Shown here piece after piece: positions 63,455-64,000 of a DNA stretch of 64,000 bases; position 1 is the first letter of the stretch; each line of letters opens with the position of its first letter. Location: positions 434,001 through 498,000 of the forward strand of contig OY978105.1 in the NCBI GenBank assembly GCA_963854735.1, read 5' to 3'. The notes under the pieces are model-generated. The model was not told the origin of the DNA. It saw only the letters and a program-made list of their open reading frames with translations, and made no database searches. A program made the translations under genes and the position numbers. The DNA comes from Marvania coccoides (lineage: Eukaryota > Chlorophyta > Trebouxiophyceae > Chlorellales > Chlorellaceae).

Positions 63455-64000
63455 ATGTTCTTCAAATCTAGCACACCCCCGCCAGCAGCGGAGCAGTGGA
63501 ATGGAGCTGCTGTCGTCGCATTGATCGTGCTCGCTGCTGCCACGCTGCTGAACCTGCTGGAGCGATTAATCGTCGCATGGAAGGTACGAAGAACCCATGC
63601 AATGCCCATTTACTAGTTTGCAACCGCCCAACTAAACTTCAATTTTCAAAAATCTTGCTGTTTTGCCAGGTGCCCGCCACGAGCGACCTCCAGTCGGACC
63701 TGCAGCACGAGATCGCCACCCTGAAGCGCCAGGCCCAGGCCCTCAACCACCCCGAGACCTTCTCCCAGTGCGCCAAACTCGAGCGCAAGGCGTTGGCTTA
63801 CGAAAAGCAGCTTGCTCGCCTGCAGGGCGCCCAAGAGGGCGCCAAAAACACAAAAACACTCAAAATTCCCACCGCATTACGAGCGTTAGGCCTCCTAGGC
63901 TTGTTTGCGGTGTCTTTCCGCGTTCCGGTGGCGGTGGAGCTGCAGCCGGAGTGGGTGTGGCCGGCTGGGCGGTGGCTGGCCATGGGCACCGGCAAGCCGG
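63455..64000 (+). CDS. GET1: GET1/WRB tail-anchored protein insertion receptor, 5' part (runs off the window edge)
   Basis: Exons 63455-63583 and 63670-64000 (partial) give 153 residues. GET1/WRB with GET2/CAML docks the GET3 ATPase at the ER to insert tail-anchored proteins. Seen: a first membrane helix (AAVVALIVLAAATLLNLLER), then the cytosolic coiled coil (LQSDLQHEIATLKRQAQALN, HPETFSQCAKLERKALAYEK), where PETF.Q.AKLERKA is typical, and a second membrane region (ALRALGLLGLFAVSFRVPVA). The intron is GT-AG, phase 0. The C-terminus is beyond the window. Confidence 0.88.

Noticed and set aside
1..64000. CRISPR arrays, bacterial operons, ribosome binding sites, prophage or plasmid functions
   Set aside because: The window is spliced eukaryotic sequence throughout; no regular spaced repeats or bacterial gene strings are present.

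Overview
This window is eukaryotic nuclear DNA, most likely from a green alga (chlorophyte). Genes are split by short, AT-rich introns in GC-rich coding sequence. The gene set is photosynthetic and plant-like: plastid-type ferritin, a RUS/DUF647 protein, a folate-biopterin transporter of the algal/plant type, a plant-like complex I B15 subunit, arsenite methyltransferase, plastid-targeted ribokinase, and cytosolic ribosomal protein S29. I modelled exon by exon: all gene models below were assembled from splice junctions that keep the reading frame, about 61 introns in total. I see no bacterial operons, CRISPR arrays or phage genes.

Layout. 0-9 kb: 5' end of ALG8 (-), UPF3 (+), RUS protein (-), a hotdog thioesterase (+), an atypical DHHC/DHYC S-acyltransferase (+), and NDUFB4/B15 (-). 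9.8-12.6 kb: a seven-exon PHO4-type phosphate transporter (+). 13.3-21.0 kb: five tandem RING-CH (MARCH-like) membrane E3 ligase genes, all (-), all with three exons and the same intron phases, with a Harbinger-like MITE between the second and third. 21.3-24.1 kb: EXO1 (-). 24.6-27.3 kb: arsenite methyltransferase (-) head to head with ferritin (+). 28.2-34.7 kb: folate-biopterin transporter (+), F-box/WD40 protein (-), ankyrin protein (+). 34.8-38.0 kb: gene-poor block with a broken, probably transposon-derived ORF and a ~190-bp tandem duplication. 38.1-41.6 kb: eIF3c (+) with a tRNA-Ser(CGA) gene nested antisense in an intron. 42.1-46.9 kb: AFG2/CIP111-like AAA ATPase (+), a plastid protein resembling PSA3 (-), ribokinase (+). 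47.2-50.5 kb: RPS29 (-) and a secreted Kazal-like, repeat-bearing, proline-rich protein (-). 51.5-64 kb: plastid PH-like membrane protein (+), four-finger CCCH protein (-), PH-domain protein (+), FSH1-type serine hydrolase (-), RING/TPR protein (+), a membrane protein with Cys-Pro motifs (-), and the 5' end of GET1/WRB (+).

Most genes are housekeeping and unrelated in function. They are often arranged as divergent pairs sharing a promoter gap of about 180-500 bp. The most distinctive items are the RING-CH array with its MITE, the S-acyltransferase that has lost one complete zinc site, the Kazal/81-bp-repeat protein, the nested intron-containing tRNA, and four GC-AG introns among about 61.
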